Below, in pieces: positions 15,895 to 25,257 of a stretch of DNA of 60,993 nt. Under the pieces are notes generated by a model that was not told the DNA's origin, searched no databases, and was given only the letters and a program-made list of their open reading frames with translations. Origin of the DNA: Microthrixaceae bacterium (GTDB lineage Bacteria; Actinomycetota; Acidimicrobiia; Acidimicrobiales; Microtrichaceae); the NCBI GenBank assembly GCA_023958095.1, contig JAMLGJ010000021.1, positions 1-60,993 of the forward strand, given 5' to 3'. Positions within the stretch are counted from its first letter, which is position 1; every line of letters starts with the position of its first letter. A program made the translations under genes and the position numbers.

Positions 15895-18074
15895 CGAACA
15901 ACCCTGCACAGATGCCGGAGTGGGGCGCACTCACCTCCGGCGAGGCCCAGTCCAACGAGAAGTGGTGGCCCAACCAGCTGAACCTGCGGATCCTGCACCA
16001 GAACCATCCTGACTCGACACCACTCGGGGCGGACTTCGACTACGCCGAGGCGGTCTCGGGAATCGACTTCGACGAGCTCACAGCTGACGTCGACGCCCTG
16101 ATGACCGACTCGAAGGACTGGTGGCCGGCTGACTGGGGCCACTACGGAGGGTTCTTCATCCGCATGAGCTGGCACGCCGCGGGCACCTACCGGGTGCACG
16201 ACGGGCGCGGAGGCGCCGGTGCGGGTGCGCAGCGCTTCGCTCCGCTCAACTCGTGGCCCGACAACGGGAACCTGGACAAGGCACGGCGGCTCCTGTTGCC
16301 GATCAAGCAGAAGTACGGCGCCCGGATCTCCTGGGCGGACCTGATCGTCTTCGCTGGCAACCGGGCGCTCGAGACGATGGGCTTCCGCACCTTCGGGTTC
16401 GCCTTCGGCCGGTCCGACATATGGGCCCCCGAGGACGACGTCTACTGGGGTCCCGAGACGGAGTGGCTGGGCGACAACCGCTATTCCGGTGAGCGCGACC
16501 TGGCCAACCCCCTGGCAGCGGTGCAGATGGGGCTCATCTACGTCAACCCCGAGGGTCCCAACGGCATCCCCGATGCACTCGGCTCGGCCCGCGACATCCG
16601 TGAGACGTTCGGGCGCATGGCGATGAACGACGAGGAGACCGTCGCCCTGACCGTCGGGGGGCACACCTTCGGCAAGATGCACGGCGCCAGCCCGCCCGAG
16701 TCGGTCGGTTCCGAACCGGAGGCGGCCGGCATGGCCGAGCAGGGCTTCGGGTGGACGAGCTCGAACGAGACCGGCCTCGGTGAGTTCACGATCACCTCCG
16801 GGTTGGAGGGGGCGTGGACCCCGACTCCCACCACCTGGGACAACATGTACCTGGAGACGCTGTTCTCCCACGAGTGGGAGGTCGTCGAGTCACCAGCGGG
16901 GGCGAAGCAGTGGCAACCACGCGAGGTCAAGGAGGGCTTCATGGTTCCCGACGCCCACGTCGAGGGACGCATGAACCCGCCGACCATGTCCACCGCCGAC
17001 ATGGCGATGATCGCAGATCCCGCCTACCTGGAGATCTCCAAACGCTTCCGTGAGCACCCCGAGCAGCTGGCGGACGCATTCGCACGTGCCTGGTTCAAGC
17101 TCCTTCACCGCGACATGGGACCGGCCGTCCGCTACGTCGGACCGCAGGTTCCGGACGAGGAGCTCACCTGGCAGGACAACGTGCCGGCCCACGAGGGCCC
17201 GCTCATCGGCGACGCCGAGATCGCCGAACTCAAGGACAGGATCCTCGGTTCCGGGGTGGGTCGCAGCGAACTGATCCGCACAGCGTGGGCAGCGGCTTCC
17301 ACCTACAGGCGCTCGGACCACCGCGGTGGCGCCAACGGTGCGCGGATCCGCCTCGAGCCGCAGGCCGGATGGGATGTCAACGTGCGTGCGGGTGTGGCAC
17401 CGGTCCTCTCCCGACTGGAGGAGGTCCGTTCCGGGTTCAACTCCAGGGGTGGACCCCAGGTCTCGCTCGCGGACCTGATCGTGCTCGGCGGCAGCGTCGC
17501 CATCGAGGCTGCGGCGCGCGGGGCGGGGCACGAGATCGTGGTTCCGTTCCATCCGGGTCGCACCGATGCCGACCAGGACAGCACCGACGTCGAGTCGTTC
17601 TCGTACCTCGAACCACTTGCCGATGGGTTCCGCAACTACGTGGCCAAGCAGGGTCCGGTGCCGACCGAGCATCTGCTCATCGACAAGGCGTTCATGCTCA
17701 ACCTGAGCGCGCCGCAGATGACGGCGCTCGTGGGTGGACTCCGGGTGCTCGGCAACAACGTCGGGGAGGAGGGCCACGGTGTGTTCACCGACCGCCCGGG
17801 GTTGCTCACCACCGACTTCTTCGTGAACCTGGTCGACATGGGCGTGCGGTGGGCTCCACTCGGTGAGTCCGAGGACGTCTTCGAGGGTCGCGACCGGGCA
17901 ACCGGAGAACTCCGTTGGACCGCAACCAGGGTGGATCTCGTGTTCGGCTCCAACAGCCAGCTGAGGGCGATCGCGGAGGAGTACTCATCTGCCGGCGGGG
18001 ACGAACTGTTCCTGGACGCCTTCGTGTCGGGCTGGGTCAAGGTCATGGAGAACGACCGCTTCGACCTCGCCTGA
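15891..18074 (+). CDS. katG: Catalase-peroxidase KatG
   Basis: A 727-residue bifunctional haem enzyme that removes hydrogen peroxide. The N-terminal catalytic domain has the distal Arg-Trp-His set ([12 protein letters not shown]), the Tyr and Met of the Met-Tyr-Trp adduct ([21 protein letters not shown]) and the proximal His in [11 protein letters not shown]. The C-terminal peroxidase-like half, haem-free in the family, is also complete ([20 protein letters not shown]). Length is typical. ATG 15891 has CCGGAGG upstream and overlaps fur. Followed by a tandem repeat and a strong palindrome that could end transcription. Confidence 0.97.
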   Translation: MTNNPAQMPEWGALTSGEAQSNEKWWPNQLNLRILHQNHPDSTPLGADFDYAEAVSGIDFDELTADVDALMTDSKDWWPADWGHYGGFFIRMSWHAAGTYRVHDGRGGAGAGAQRFAPLNSWPDNGNLDKARRLLLPIKQKYGARISWADLIVFAGNRALETMGFRTFGFAFGRSDIWAPEDDVYWGPETEWLGDNRYSGERDLANPLAAVQMGLIYVNPEGPNGIPDALGSARDIRETFGRMAMNDEETVALTVGGHTFGKMHGASPPESVGSEPEAAGMAEQGFGWTSSNETGLGEFTITSGLEGAWTPTPTTWDNMYLETLFSHEWEVVESPAGAKQWQPREVKEGFMVPDAHVEGRMNPPTMSTADMAMIADPAYLEISKRFREHPEQLADAFARAWFKLLHRDMGPAVRYVGPQVPDEELTWQDNVPAHEGPLIGDAEIAELKDRILGSGVGRSELIRTAWAAASTYRRSDHRGGANGARIRLEPQAGWDVNVRAGVAPVLSRLEEVRSGFNSRGGPQVSLADLIVLGGSVAIEAAARGAGHEIVVPFHPGRTDADQDSTDVESFSYLEPLADGFRNYVAKQGPVPTEHLLIDKAFMLNLSAPQMTALVGGLRVLGNNVGEEGHGVFTDRPGLLTTDFFVNLVDMGVRWAPLGESEDVFEGRDRATGELRWTATRVDLVFGSNSQLRAIAEEYSSAGGDELFLDAFVSGWVKVMENDRFDLA

Positions 18075-18099
18075 TCCCGCCGCTCCCCGCCACATCCCG

Positions 18100-18131
18100 A
18101 CCAACCCCTCACCAACCCCTCACCAACCCCC
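18100..18131. repeat. 11-bp tandem repeat, about 2.9 units
   Basis: ACCAACCCCTC occurs at 18100-18110 and 18111-18121, then a partial unit to about 18131. It sits in the gap between katG and the Liv operon, directly before the 49-bp palindrome. Confidence 0.75.
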
Positions 18132-18180
18132 GAACTGATCGTCCTGGTGCCCGACAGGTCGGCACCGGGACGATCAGTTC
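18132..18180. repeat. 49-bp palindromic element, copy 1
   Basis: Arms gaactgatcgtcctggtgcc and ggcaccgggacgatcagttc (20 bp, one G-T-type mismatch) enclose a 9-base loop, cgacaggtc. A second copy at 53597-53645 is in the opposite orientation, and homology extends beyond the palindrome into C-rich and GCCGGGGGG flanks. It may act as a transcription terminator for katG. As a near-identical element present twice 35 kb apart it also looks like a dispersed palindromic unit. Confidence 0.8.
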
Positions 18181-18252
18181 GCCGGGGGGCTACTGTCGGC
18201 GCTCCGGGGGGAACAGAGCTGTGCACGACTAGGGACACGATCCGGGGGTAAC

Positions 18253-18266
18253 GGGTGCTGGCACCC
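18253..18266. promoter_or_regulatory. Hairpin across the livHM start codon
   Basis: GGGTGC and GCACCC form a perfect 6-bp stem with a 2-base loop, covering GTG 18255. It either masks this start or argues for the GTG at 18270. Confidence 0.35.
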
Positions 18267-20444
18267 GCAGTGTCAAGAGAGCTGCCTGGAACGCTGCGGC
18301 CATCGGTGCGCGTGCTCGGCCCAGCGCTGCTGGTGTTCGCGGTGCAGCTGGTCTTCCTGTGGATTCCGCCGTTGAGCTCGCCCCAGGTCTACGTGCTCGG
18401 GTTCACCAGGGGGCTGCTCGTGGCGCTCATGGCCACGGGGTTGTGGCTCGTTCACAGGGCCAACCGTGTGGTCAACTTCGCGCAGGCCGACCTGGGACTG
18501 CTCCCGGCATCGCTCTCGGTGAACCTCGTCGTGCTGAGCGGCATCAGCTACCTGGTTGCACTGCTTGCCGGGCTGGCCGCGGCGCTGGTCGTGGGAGCGG
18601 TCGCGGAACTGGCGGTGTTCCGCCGCTTCTTCGGCTCCGCACGGCTGGTGGCCACCGTCGCCACCATCGGGCTCGCCCAGCTGCTGGCCGCAGCCGCGCT
18701 CTGGTTGCCGATCGAGCTCTGGGACCGCGAGCCGGTACTGGCCCCGTTCGCAGCGGAGGTGTTCCCGCTCCATTGGACCCTGACCATCGGGGGCCTGCCC
18801 TTCGGCTCGGCCCACATGGCGACCTGGCTGCTCGCCCCGCTGGCGCTGCTCGCAGTGGGGGCGATGTTGCGTGGCAGCGACCTCGGAACCGCGGTCAGGG
18901 CATCCGCGGAGTCCGCCGAGCGCGCCCAGATGCTCGGGATTCCCGTGCGGCGCCTGCACACCCTCATCTGGGCGGTGGCGGGTGCACTGTCGTTCCTGTC
19001 GCTGTTCCTGTCAGCCGGGCTCTTCGGCCTGCCGGTCGGCGGCGCGCTCGGGCTCACCGCACTGTTGGGTGGGTTGACCGCACTCGTGCTGGGTCGCGAC
19101 GGGGGACTGGCCGGGGTGGTGGTCGCATCGGTGGCGGTGGGCATGCTGGCCCAGGCGGTCACCTGGAAGTCCTCCATGGACCTGTTGGGACTCTTCGAGA
19201 TCCCCCTCAGCGACCAGGCGGTGCCGGCGGTACTCGGCGCGGTGATCGTCGCCGCGCTCGTGTTCCAGCATCGGGGAGGCACGCGTGCGGAGATGGACCG
19301 GACCTCCACCTGGAGCGATTCGGAGGCCGTGCGTCCCATACCCCGCTCCCTCGCCCGGCTGCCCGTCGTGCGCAACACCCGGGCCCTGCCCTTCGTAGCG
19401 GTGCCGGTGGGGCTCTTGTGCCTGCCGTTGCTGCTCGGATCGGCCGCGAACACCTCGAGGGCTGCAGCGCTGGTCGGCTTCGCCCTGATCGGGGTCTCCC
19501 TGGTGGTGCTCGTCGGATGGGCCGGTCAGGTCTCCCTCGGGCAGCTCGCCTTCGCCGCCGTGGGTGGGGTGGCAGGTGCCAAGGCAATCCTGGACTGGGG
19601 GTTCGACCCGGTCCTCGCGCTGTTGTTCGCAGCCATGGCCGGGGCCGCCGTGGCCGTGCTCGTGGGACTCCCCGCCCTGCGCGTACGGGGCCTGTACCTG
19701 GCGGTGGTGACCCTCGCGTTCGCCCTCGCCGCCGTCGGCTACTTCCTCAACCCGACCTACTTCAGCTGGGTCCCGACCGGCCGCATGGCCGAGCGGCCCG
19801 AGGTGCTGGGCACCTTCGGCATAGACGAACCGCGATCGTTCTACTACTTCTGTGTCGTGGTGGGCCTGGCGGGCGTGGCATTCCTCGCGAAGGTCGGGAC
19901 CTCGCGCACCGGACGCGTCCTCATGGCGGTGAGGGACAACGAGAACGCTGCGGCGGCCTACGGGGTTCCGGTGGTCCGCGCGAAGCTCCTCGGCTTCGCC
20001 CTGTCGGGAGCCACCGCGGCAGTCGGTGGTTGCCTGCTGGTGCTGTTGCAGCGGGGCTACACCGCCAACCTCTTCGGAGCCTTCGACAACCTGGTGGTGT
20101 TCTCCGCGGTCGTCGTCGGCGGCGCCGGGTCACTGCTCGGTGGGATCATCGGAGCGGTGCTGGTCCAGGCCGGGGACTGGTGGCTGCCGGGCAACTGGCG
20201 TCTGCTGGCCTCGGGTGCAGGGGTGCTGGCGGTGCTCCTCGTGCTGCCGGGAGGGTTGGGTGGGGCACTGTTCTCGCTGCGGGACTCCCTGCTCCGGGCG
20301 GTGGCCGCCCGCAGGGGTGTAGATGCTCCGGGGATCGTGCCCGAGAGGCCCGGTGAGGACGAGTCGCCCGGTATGGGTATCGGCATCGGCCAGGCTCCGG
20401 GTGGGTCCGACGATGACAGCCATGAGCGGACGGGGTCCCGGTGA
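18255..20444 (+). CDS. LivH-LivM fused ABC importer permease
   Basis: A 729-residue membrane protein joining two permeases of the branched-chain amino acid (HAAT) family that are normally separate. Residues about 1-320 are LivH-like, with the cytoplasmic coupling helix region SAERAQMLGIPVRRLHTLIW. Residues about 365-685 are LivM-like, with MAVRDNENAAAAYGVPVVRA before its coupling helix. Each half has about eight hydrophobic segments. The tail is hydrophilic. Start: GTG 18255 lies inside a perfect hairpin (18253-18266), while the in-frame GTG 18270 is free of it. The gene overlaps the next by 4 bp. The substrate may be an amino acid, amide or other small solute. Confidence 0.88.
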   Translation: MLAPAVSRELPGTLRPSVRVLGPALLVFAVQLVFLWIPPLSSPQVYVLGFTRGLLVALMATGLWLVHRANRVVNFAQADLGLLPASLSVNLVVLSGISYLVALLAGLAAALVVGAVAELAVFRRFFGSARLVATVATIGLAQLLAAAALWLPIELWDREPVLAPFAAEVFPLHWTLTIGGLPFGSAHMATWLLAPLALLAVGAMLRGSDLGTAVRASAESAERAQMLGIPVRRLHTLIWAVAGALSFLSLFLSAGLFGLPVGGALGLTALLGGLTALVLGRDGGLAGVVVASVAVGMLAQAVTWKSSMDLLGLFEIPLSDQAVPAVLGAVIVAALVFQHRGGTRAEMDRTSTWSDSEAVRPIPRSLARLPVVRNTRALPFVAVPVGLLCLPLLLGSAANTSRAAALVGFALIGVSLVVLVGWAGQVSLGQLAFAAVGGVAGAKAILDWGFDPVLALLFAAMAGAAVAVLVGLPALRVRGLYLAVVTLAFALAAVGYFLNPTYFSWVPTGRMAERPEVLGTFGIDEPRSFYYFCVVVGLAGVAFLAKVGTSRTGRVLMAVRDNENAAAAYGVPVVRAKLLGFALSGATAAVGGCLLVLLQRGYTANLFGAFDNLVVFSAVVVGGAGSLLGGIIGAVLVQAGDWWLPGNWRLLASGAGVLAVLLVLPGGLGGALFSLRDSLLRAVAARRGVDAPGIVPERPGEDESPGMGIGIGQAPGGSDDDSHERTGSR

Positions 20445-23400
20445 GCGGCGACGGGCCGCAGGGCGCGGCACCGGTCGGGGCTGGTCCGGGGGATCCGGAT
20501 GGCCCGGAGCGGGCAAGCGGGCACCCCCGGGGGCCGAGGTGGTCCGCTGCAGGGGAGTTCCTCGACGGTGGCCCGGTGCTGGTGCTCGTCGTGTTGTTCG
20601 TGCTCAACGCCGTGGACGAGCTGACACGGACCGCGTTCGGGGTGCTCGCTCCGGACATCGCCTCGGACCTCGGCACGAGCCTCGCAGGCATGTTCACCGT
20701 GCTCGCCCTGATCGCCGCTGTGGCACTCGGGCTGCAGGTTCCGGTCGCGGCCGCGGCGGACCGCTTCAACCGTGTGCACCTCGCGGTCATGGGCGGGGTG
20801 CTGATGGCGGTGTTCACGACCCTCGTGGGTTTCTCGCCGAACATCTGGGTGCTTGGCCTCACGATGGGTGCCGCAGGGCTGGGCAAGTCGTTCATCGATC
20901 CCACCCACAACTCACTGCTGGCGGACACCTACGCACCGCACGTGCGTGCGCGTGTGTTCGCGGTTCACCGGGGTGCCAACGCGGTGGGGCAGTTCGCCGG
21001 TCCACTGCTCGCCGGTTTCATCGCCTACGCGTTCAGCTGGAGGGCTCCGTTCATCGTCTTCGGGCCGGTGATCCTCGTGGCCGCGGCGGCTGCGCTGTTG
21101 ATCACCGAGCCCGTGCGGGGCCGCTGGGAGCGGCTCTCCGCCGATGCCCCGGAGCACCTCGTGGAACTCGAGGAACCGCCGCCCACGATGGCAGAGGCAT
21201 GGCGGATGTGCTGGAAGGTCGACAGCCTCCGGCGGATCTACCGCACGCTGCCCTTCCTCGCCCCGGCGGTGGTGGGCTTCGTGTCGTTCGCGGCCTTCCT
21301 GTACGCGGATGAGTTCGGGCTCGACGAGCGCTCGCGAGGCGTGATCGCCTCCCTCAGCGAACCCGCACAGTTGGTCGGTCTCGCCATCGGGGCGACGCTC
21401 GGCACCCGCCTGTTCAGGCGGGACCCGTCCGCCGTGTTCCGGTTCCTCGGCTCCGTGGCGACCGCGGTTGCGCTGCTCGCCCTCGGATTCGCGTTCTCCC
21501 CCGAGTGGTTCGTGTCGGTCTGGGAGATACGCATCCCCTGGGTGGCGGTGCTGTTCAACATGGCCATCTCCGGGTCATTGGCGTTCCTCATTCCGGGGAT
21601 CTTCGCGGCCATCGCATCCGCGATACCGCCGCGGGCGCGTGCCACCGGGTTCTCCATGATGTCGGTGTTCGTGATCCCCGGGCTGGTCGTGCTGCCACTC
21701 ATCGGAGCGGTGGGGGATTCCCTGGGCATGCGCGTGGGCATGGCCCTGATGGCACCGATGTTCGCCATCGGTGGCATCGCGATCGGAAGCGCCGGGGGGT
21801 TGCTGGCGCGCGACATCGAGGACGTCGCCACCGCCTCAGCGGCGCGTGCCGAGGCACTCCACAGGCGCAACGAGGGCCGGCGGCAGGTGCTCACGGTCAG
21901 GAACCTGGAGGTCGGCTACGGCGGTGTGCAGGTGCTCTTCGGTGTGGACCTGGACGTGGCGGAGGGTGAGGTGCTCGCACTGCTGGGGACGAACGGGGCC
22001 GGGAAGTCGACGCTGTTGCGTGCCATCTCGGGCATCACCGAGGCGGACAAGGGTGCAGTGCTGCTCGACGGGGTGGACATCACCCATGCCCCACCGGAGC
22101 AGGTCGCCGCGAGGGGCATCGTAACGATGCCCGGGGGGCGCGGGGTGTTCCCCGGCCTCACGGTCGCGGAGAACCTGCGCGCCGCCGCCTGGCTGCAGCG
22201 AAGGGCCCAGCGCCCGTTGCGGACCGAAGCGGAGGCCTTCGAGATGTTCCCTCCGCTCGAGCGTCGACGCGACGAGCCGGCGGCCAACCTCTCCGGAGGC
22301 CAACAACAGATGCTGGCCCTCGCCATGGCGCTGCTGGCGAGGCCGCGCCTGTTGATGATCGACGAACTGTCACTGGGCCTCGCCCCGCTGGTGGTCGAGC
22401 AGCTCCTCGAGGCGGTCCGCTCCATCGCAGCGGCCGGCACGACGGTGATCGTCGTGGAGCAGTCCGTGAACGTGGCGCTCACACTCGCCGATCGCGCCTA
22501 CTTCATGGAGAAGGGCGAGATCCGCTTCGAGGGTCCCACGGCGGACCTGCTGGAGCGACCGGACCTGCTGCGGTCCGTCTTCTTCGGTGAGGCCGGGACG
22601 GTCCCGGCGGCCGGGGAGACGGTGTCACCCGGGGTCCGGCCGAGCCCGGCGAAGCGTGGACCGTCCGAACCCGCCGGCGACGAAGCGCCCCGGCCTGCCG
22701 CGCTCGAGTTGGAGGGCATAGCGCGCCGTTTCGGTGGGATCCTGGCGGTCGACCGGGTCGGCTTCGCGGTGGGCGAGGGAGAGATCCTGGGGCTGGTCGG
22801 TGCGAACGGCGCGGGCAAGACGACCCTGTTCGACATCATCTCGGGCTTCACCGCTGCGGATGAAGGATGCGTCCGCCTCCGAGGCGTCGACATCACGCAC
22901 ATGGGCCCGCACCTGAGGGCCAGGGCGGGGCTGGGCCGCTCGTTCCAGGATGCGGCGCTCTTCGGTGGGCTCACGGTGCAGCAGGCACTGGCCGTAGCGC
23001 ACGACACGACCACCGAGGTGAGGAACCCGTTGCTCGAGGGGCTGGCCATGCCAGCAGCGTTCGAGAGCGAGGAGGCAGTGCGCGAATCCGTGGACTCGCT
23101 GATCGACTCCTTCGGGCTGGAGCGGCATCGTTCACGGTTCGTACACGAGTTGTCCACCGGCACGCGCCGCGTCGTGGACCTCGCAGCACTCGTGGCCCTG
23201 CGGCCGTCCGTCGTCCTGCTCGACGAGCCGAGCTCCGGGATCGCGCAGCGCGAGTCCGAGGCGCTGCGGGGGGTCATCACGTCCATGCGCGACGAGTTCG
23301 GCTTCACGATCCTCGTGATCGAGCACGACATGGCATTGTTGCGTGCCGTGGCGGACCGGTTGGTGGCACTGGAGAGCGGGTCGGTGATAGCCGAGGGGCT

Positions 23401-23509
23401 GCCCGGCGAGGTGTTGTCCGATCCGGCGGTGATCCAGTCCTACCTGGGTGGATCGGCCACGGTGCTGAACCGCAGCGGCGCCCGTCCGGTCGGTGGGGGA
23501 GCACCTTGA
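20441..23509 (+). CDS. MFS transporter fused to LivF and LivG ATPases
   Basis: A 1022-residue three-part protein. Residues about 40-470 are a 12-helix Major Facilitator domain (NAVDELTRTAFGVLAPDIAS; DRFNRVHLAVMGG; HVRARVFAVHRGANAVGQ). Residues about 480-725 are a LivF-like ATPase: Walker A LLGTNGAGKST, signature LSGGQQQMLA, Walker B LLMIDELS. Residues about 750-1005 are a LivG-like ATPase: Walker A LVGANGAGKTT, a divergent signature LSTGTRR, Walker B VVLLDEPSSG. Both ATPases look competent. The frame is continuous and single, with no shift. GTG 20441 overlaps livHM and the end overlaps the binding protein, each by 4 bp. The ATPases surely serve LivHM; what the MFS part does is unknown. Confidence 0.92.
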   Translation: MSGDGPQGAAPVGAGPGDPDGPERASGHPRGPRWSAAGEFLDGGPVLVLVVLFVLNAVDELTRTAFGVLAPDIASDLGTSLAGMFTVLALIAAVALGLQVPVAAAADRFNRVHLAVMGGVLMAVFTTLVGFSPNIWVLGLTMGAAGLGKSFIDPTHNSLLADTYAPHVRARVFAVHRGANAVGQFAGPLLAGFIAYAFSWRAPFIVFGPVILVAAAAALLITEPVRGRWERLSADAPEHLVELEEPPPTMAEAWRMCWKVDSLRRIYRTLPFLAPAVVGFVSFAAFLYADEFGLDERSRGVIASLSEPAQLVGLAIGATLGTRLFRRDPSAVFRFLGSVATAVALLALGFAFSPEWFVSVWEIRIPWVAVLFNMAISGSLAFLIPGIFAAIASAIPPRARATGFSMMSVFVIPGLVVLPLIGAVGDSLGMRVGMALMAPMFAIGGIAIGSAGGLLARDIEDVATASAARAEALHRRNEGRRQVLTVRNLEVGYGGVQVLFGVDLDVAEGEVLALLGTNGAGKSTLLRAISGITEADKGAVLLDGVDITHAPPEQVAARGIVTMPGGRGVFPGLTVAENLRAAAWLQRRAQRPLRTEAEAFEMFPPLERRRDEPAANLSGGQQQMLALAMALLARPRLLMIDELSLGLAPLVVEQLLEAVRSIAAAGTTVIVVEQSVNVALTLADRAYFMEKGEIRFEGPTADLLERPDLLRSVFFGEAGTVPAAGETVSPGVRPSPAKRGPSEPAGDEAPRPAALELEGIARRFGGILAVDRVGFAVGEGEILGLVGANGAGKTTLFDIISGFTAADEGCVRLRGVDITHMGPHLRARAGLGRSFQDAALFGGLTVQQALAVAHDTTTEVRNPLLEGLAMPAAFESEEAVRESVDSLIDSFGLERHRSRFVHELSTGTRRVVDLAALVALRPSVVLLDEPSSGIAQRESEALRGVITSMRDEFGFTILVIEHDMALLRAVADRLVALESGSVIAEGLPGEVLSDPAVIQSYLGGSATVLNRSGARPVGGGAP

Positions 23510-25257
23510 GTGCCGGCGACGGGTCCCCTGCGATGCGTGCGCTGCGCAAGTGGGGGCCGTTCTGCTCGTTGATGGCGGCGGTGGTGCTGCTCGCGGTGGT
23601 CGTGGTGATGGACGACGACGTTTCGGGGACCCCCGGTGGGGGAGCCGATGTGGCGAATGGGTCCGTGGGTGACGAGCCGTCGGAGACCGGAGCGCCGCCA
23701 CCGATCGGACGGATGCCGCCCACCCACGCCGAGGCGGCCGCGGCCGGAACCCTCGGGGAGTACGAGTGGGGGGAGGCGTGTGACACCGAGCGAGGAACGG
23801 TGATGGTTCCGTCGGTGGGTGCGGCGCCATGTGTGCCGGTGTTCGAAGGTGACAACGGTGGGGCAACCCACACCGGGGTCGGCGAGGACCGCATCGTGGT
23901 CGTCTGGTACGACGCCTCGGACACGGGTGGGCTCGATTCGCTCCTCGGGAACGCCGGGCTGAAGGACAGCGGGGAGCAGCAGTTCGAGACCGTCGAGCAG
24001 TGGGCCGAGCTCTTCTCCTCGGTCACCGAGACCTATGGACGCGAGGTGCAGCTGGTGCGTTACGTGGCCAGTGGCGGAATGGACGACGCGGTAGCCGCAC
24101 AGGCCGACGCGGAGCGGATCGCCACCGACATCCAGCCCTTCGCCGTGCTCGGAGGGCCACCCAGCGACGGTGGCGCGTTCGCAGCCGAACTGGCGCGCAA
24201 CGAGATCATCTGCCTCGGCTGCGCGCTCGGGATGCCGGAGTGCCGGATCCTCGACAACGCCCCGTACAACTGGGGGACCGAACCCTCCACCTCGCAGTTC
24301 GTCGCGGGTCTCACCGCCTGGCTCACCCCCGGGCCGGACAACGCGGGCCTAGCGGGAAACGCCGAATTCGCGGGCGACGAACGGCTCAGGTCCACCGAAC
24401 GCAGCTTCGGCGTGGTGCACTTCGACCAGGATCCTCCGGTGATGTCGACCTGCCCCGGACAGAAGAGCTGGCCGGAGGACTTCGTGGTGGAGAGCTACCT
24501 GCTCGACTTCGCGACGATGCCCCAGGTGGCAGCCGAGATCGTGGCCAAGATGAGTGCTGCTGATGTCACCTCGATCATCTTCGCGGGTGACCCGATCATG
24601 CCGATCTACCTGACCAGCGCAGCGGAGGCGATCGACTACCACCCCGAGTGGATCTTCACCGGCACCGTGCTGACCGACACGAACTCCCTGGCCCGGCTGT
24701 ACGACCAGTCGCAGATGGCACACGCCTTCGGGGTCTCACAGACGGGGGTTCCGGTGGCACCCGGGGTGGGCGGTGCACTCGACCTCTACCGCTGGTACTT
24801 CGGGGCTGACGCGGAACCACCGGCTCCTTCGACCTACCAGGTCCTGTTGTCCAACATCCCGCGACTCTTCAGCGGGATCCAGATGGCAGGACCCGACCTC
24901 GACCCGACGACCTTCGAGCGGGCACTGTTCAGGATCCCCCCGACCGGAGGGGATCCGGTCAACCCCCAGCAGAGCCACGGTCACTGGGGCTTCTTCGCGA
25001 GGACCGACTACAACGGCACCGACGACCTGGCCGAGATCTGGTGGGACGCGGAGGCGACCGGCCCCGACGAGACCGGCAAGGAGGGGACCGGTATGTGGAG
25101 GTACGCACACGGCGGGGCCCGCTTCACACCCGACGACCCACCGGATCCGGCGCCGTTCGACCCGACCGACACCGTGACGCGCTTCGAGCAGCTCCCCGGT
25201 GACCTGCAAGCACCCGACTATCCGCCTCCCGCGGGCTCCCCGGCCGCCGGCGCATGA
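23506..25257 (+). CDS. Liv-type solute-binding protein
   Basis: A 583-residue extracytoplasmic binding protein of the Leu/Ile/Val (Peripla_BP_6) type. A hydrophobic N-terminal segment (GPFCSLMAAVVLLAVVVVM) with no lipobox suggests a membrane anchor or signal, then a linker to about residue 125. The two-lobed domain follows (RIVVVWYDAS, then IQPFAVLGGPPSDGGAFA, then the second lobe VTSIIFAGDPIMPIYL). It is longer than typical (380-420). TTG 23506 has GGGGGAG upstream and overlaps the previous stop; ATG 23533 is the alternative. The ligand cannot be read from the sequence. It is the third gene of the operon. Confidence 0.85.
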   Translation: MSAGDGSPAMRALRKWGPFCSLMAAVVLLAVVVVMDDDVSGTPGGGADVANGSVGDEPSETGAPPPIGRMPPTHAEAAAAGTLGEYEWGEACDTERGTVMVPSVGAAPCVPVFEGDNGGATHTGVGEDRIVVVWYDASDTGGLDSLLGNAGLKDSGEQQFETVEQWAELFSSVTETYGREVQLVRYVASGGMDDAVAAQADAERIATDIQPFAVLGGPPSDGGAFAAELARNEIICLGCALGMPECRILDNAPYNWGTEPSTSQFVAGLTAWLTPGPDNAGLAGNAEFAGDERLRSTERSFGVVHFDQDPPVMSTCPGQKSWPEDFVVESYLLDFATMPQVAAEIVAKMSAADVTSIIFAGDPIMPIYLTSAAEAIDYHPEWIFTGTVLTDTNSLARLYDQSQMAHAFGVSQTGVPVAPGVGGALDLYRWYFGADAEPPAPSTYQVLLSNIPRLFSGIQMAGPDLDPTTFERALFRIPPTGGDPVNPQQSHGHWGFFARTDYNGTDDLAEIWWDAEATGPDETGKEGTGMWRYAHGGARFTPDDPPDPAPFDPTDTVTRFEQLPGDLQAPDYPPPAGSPAAGA

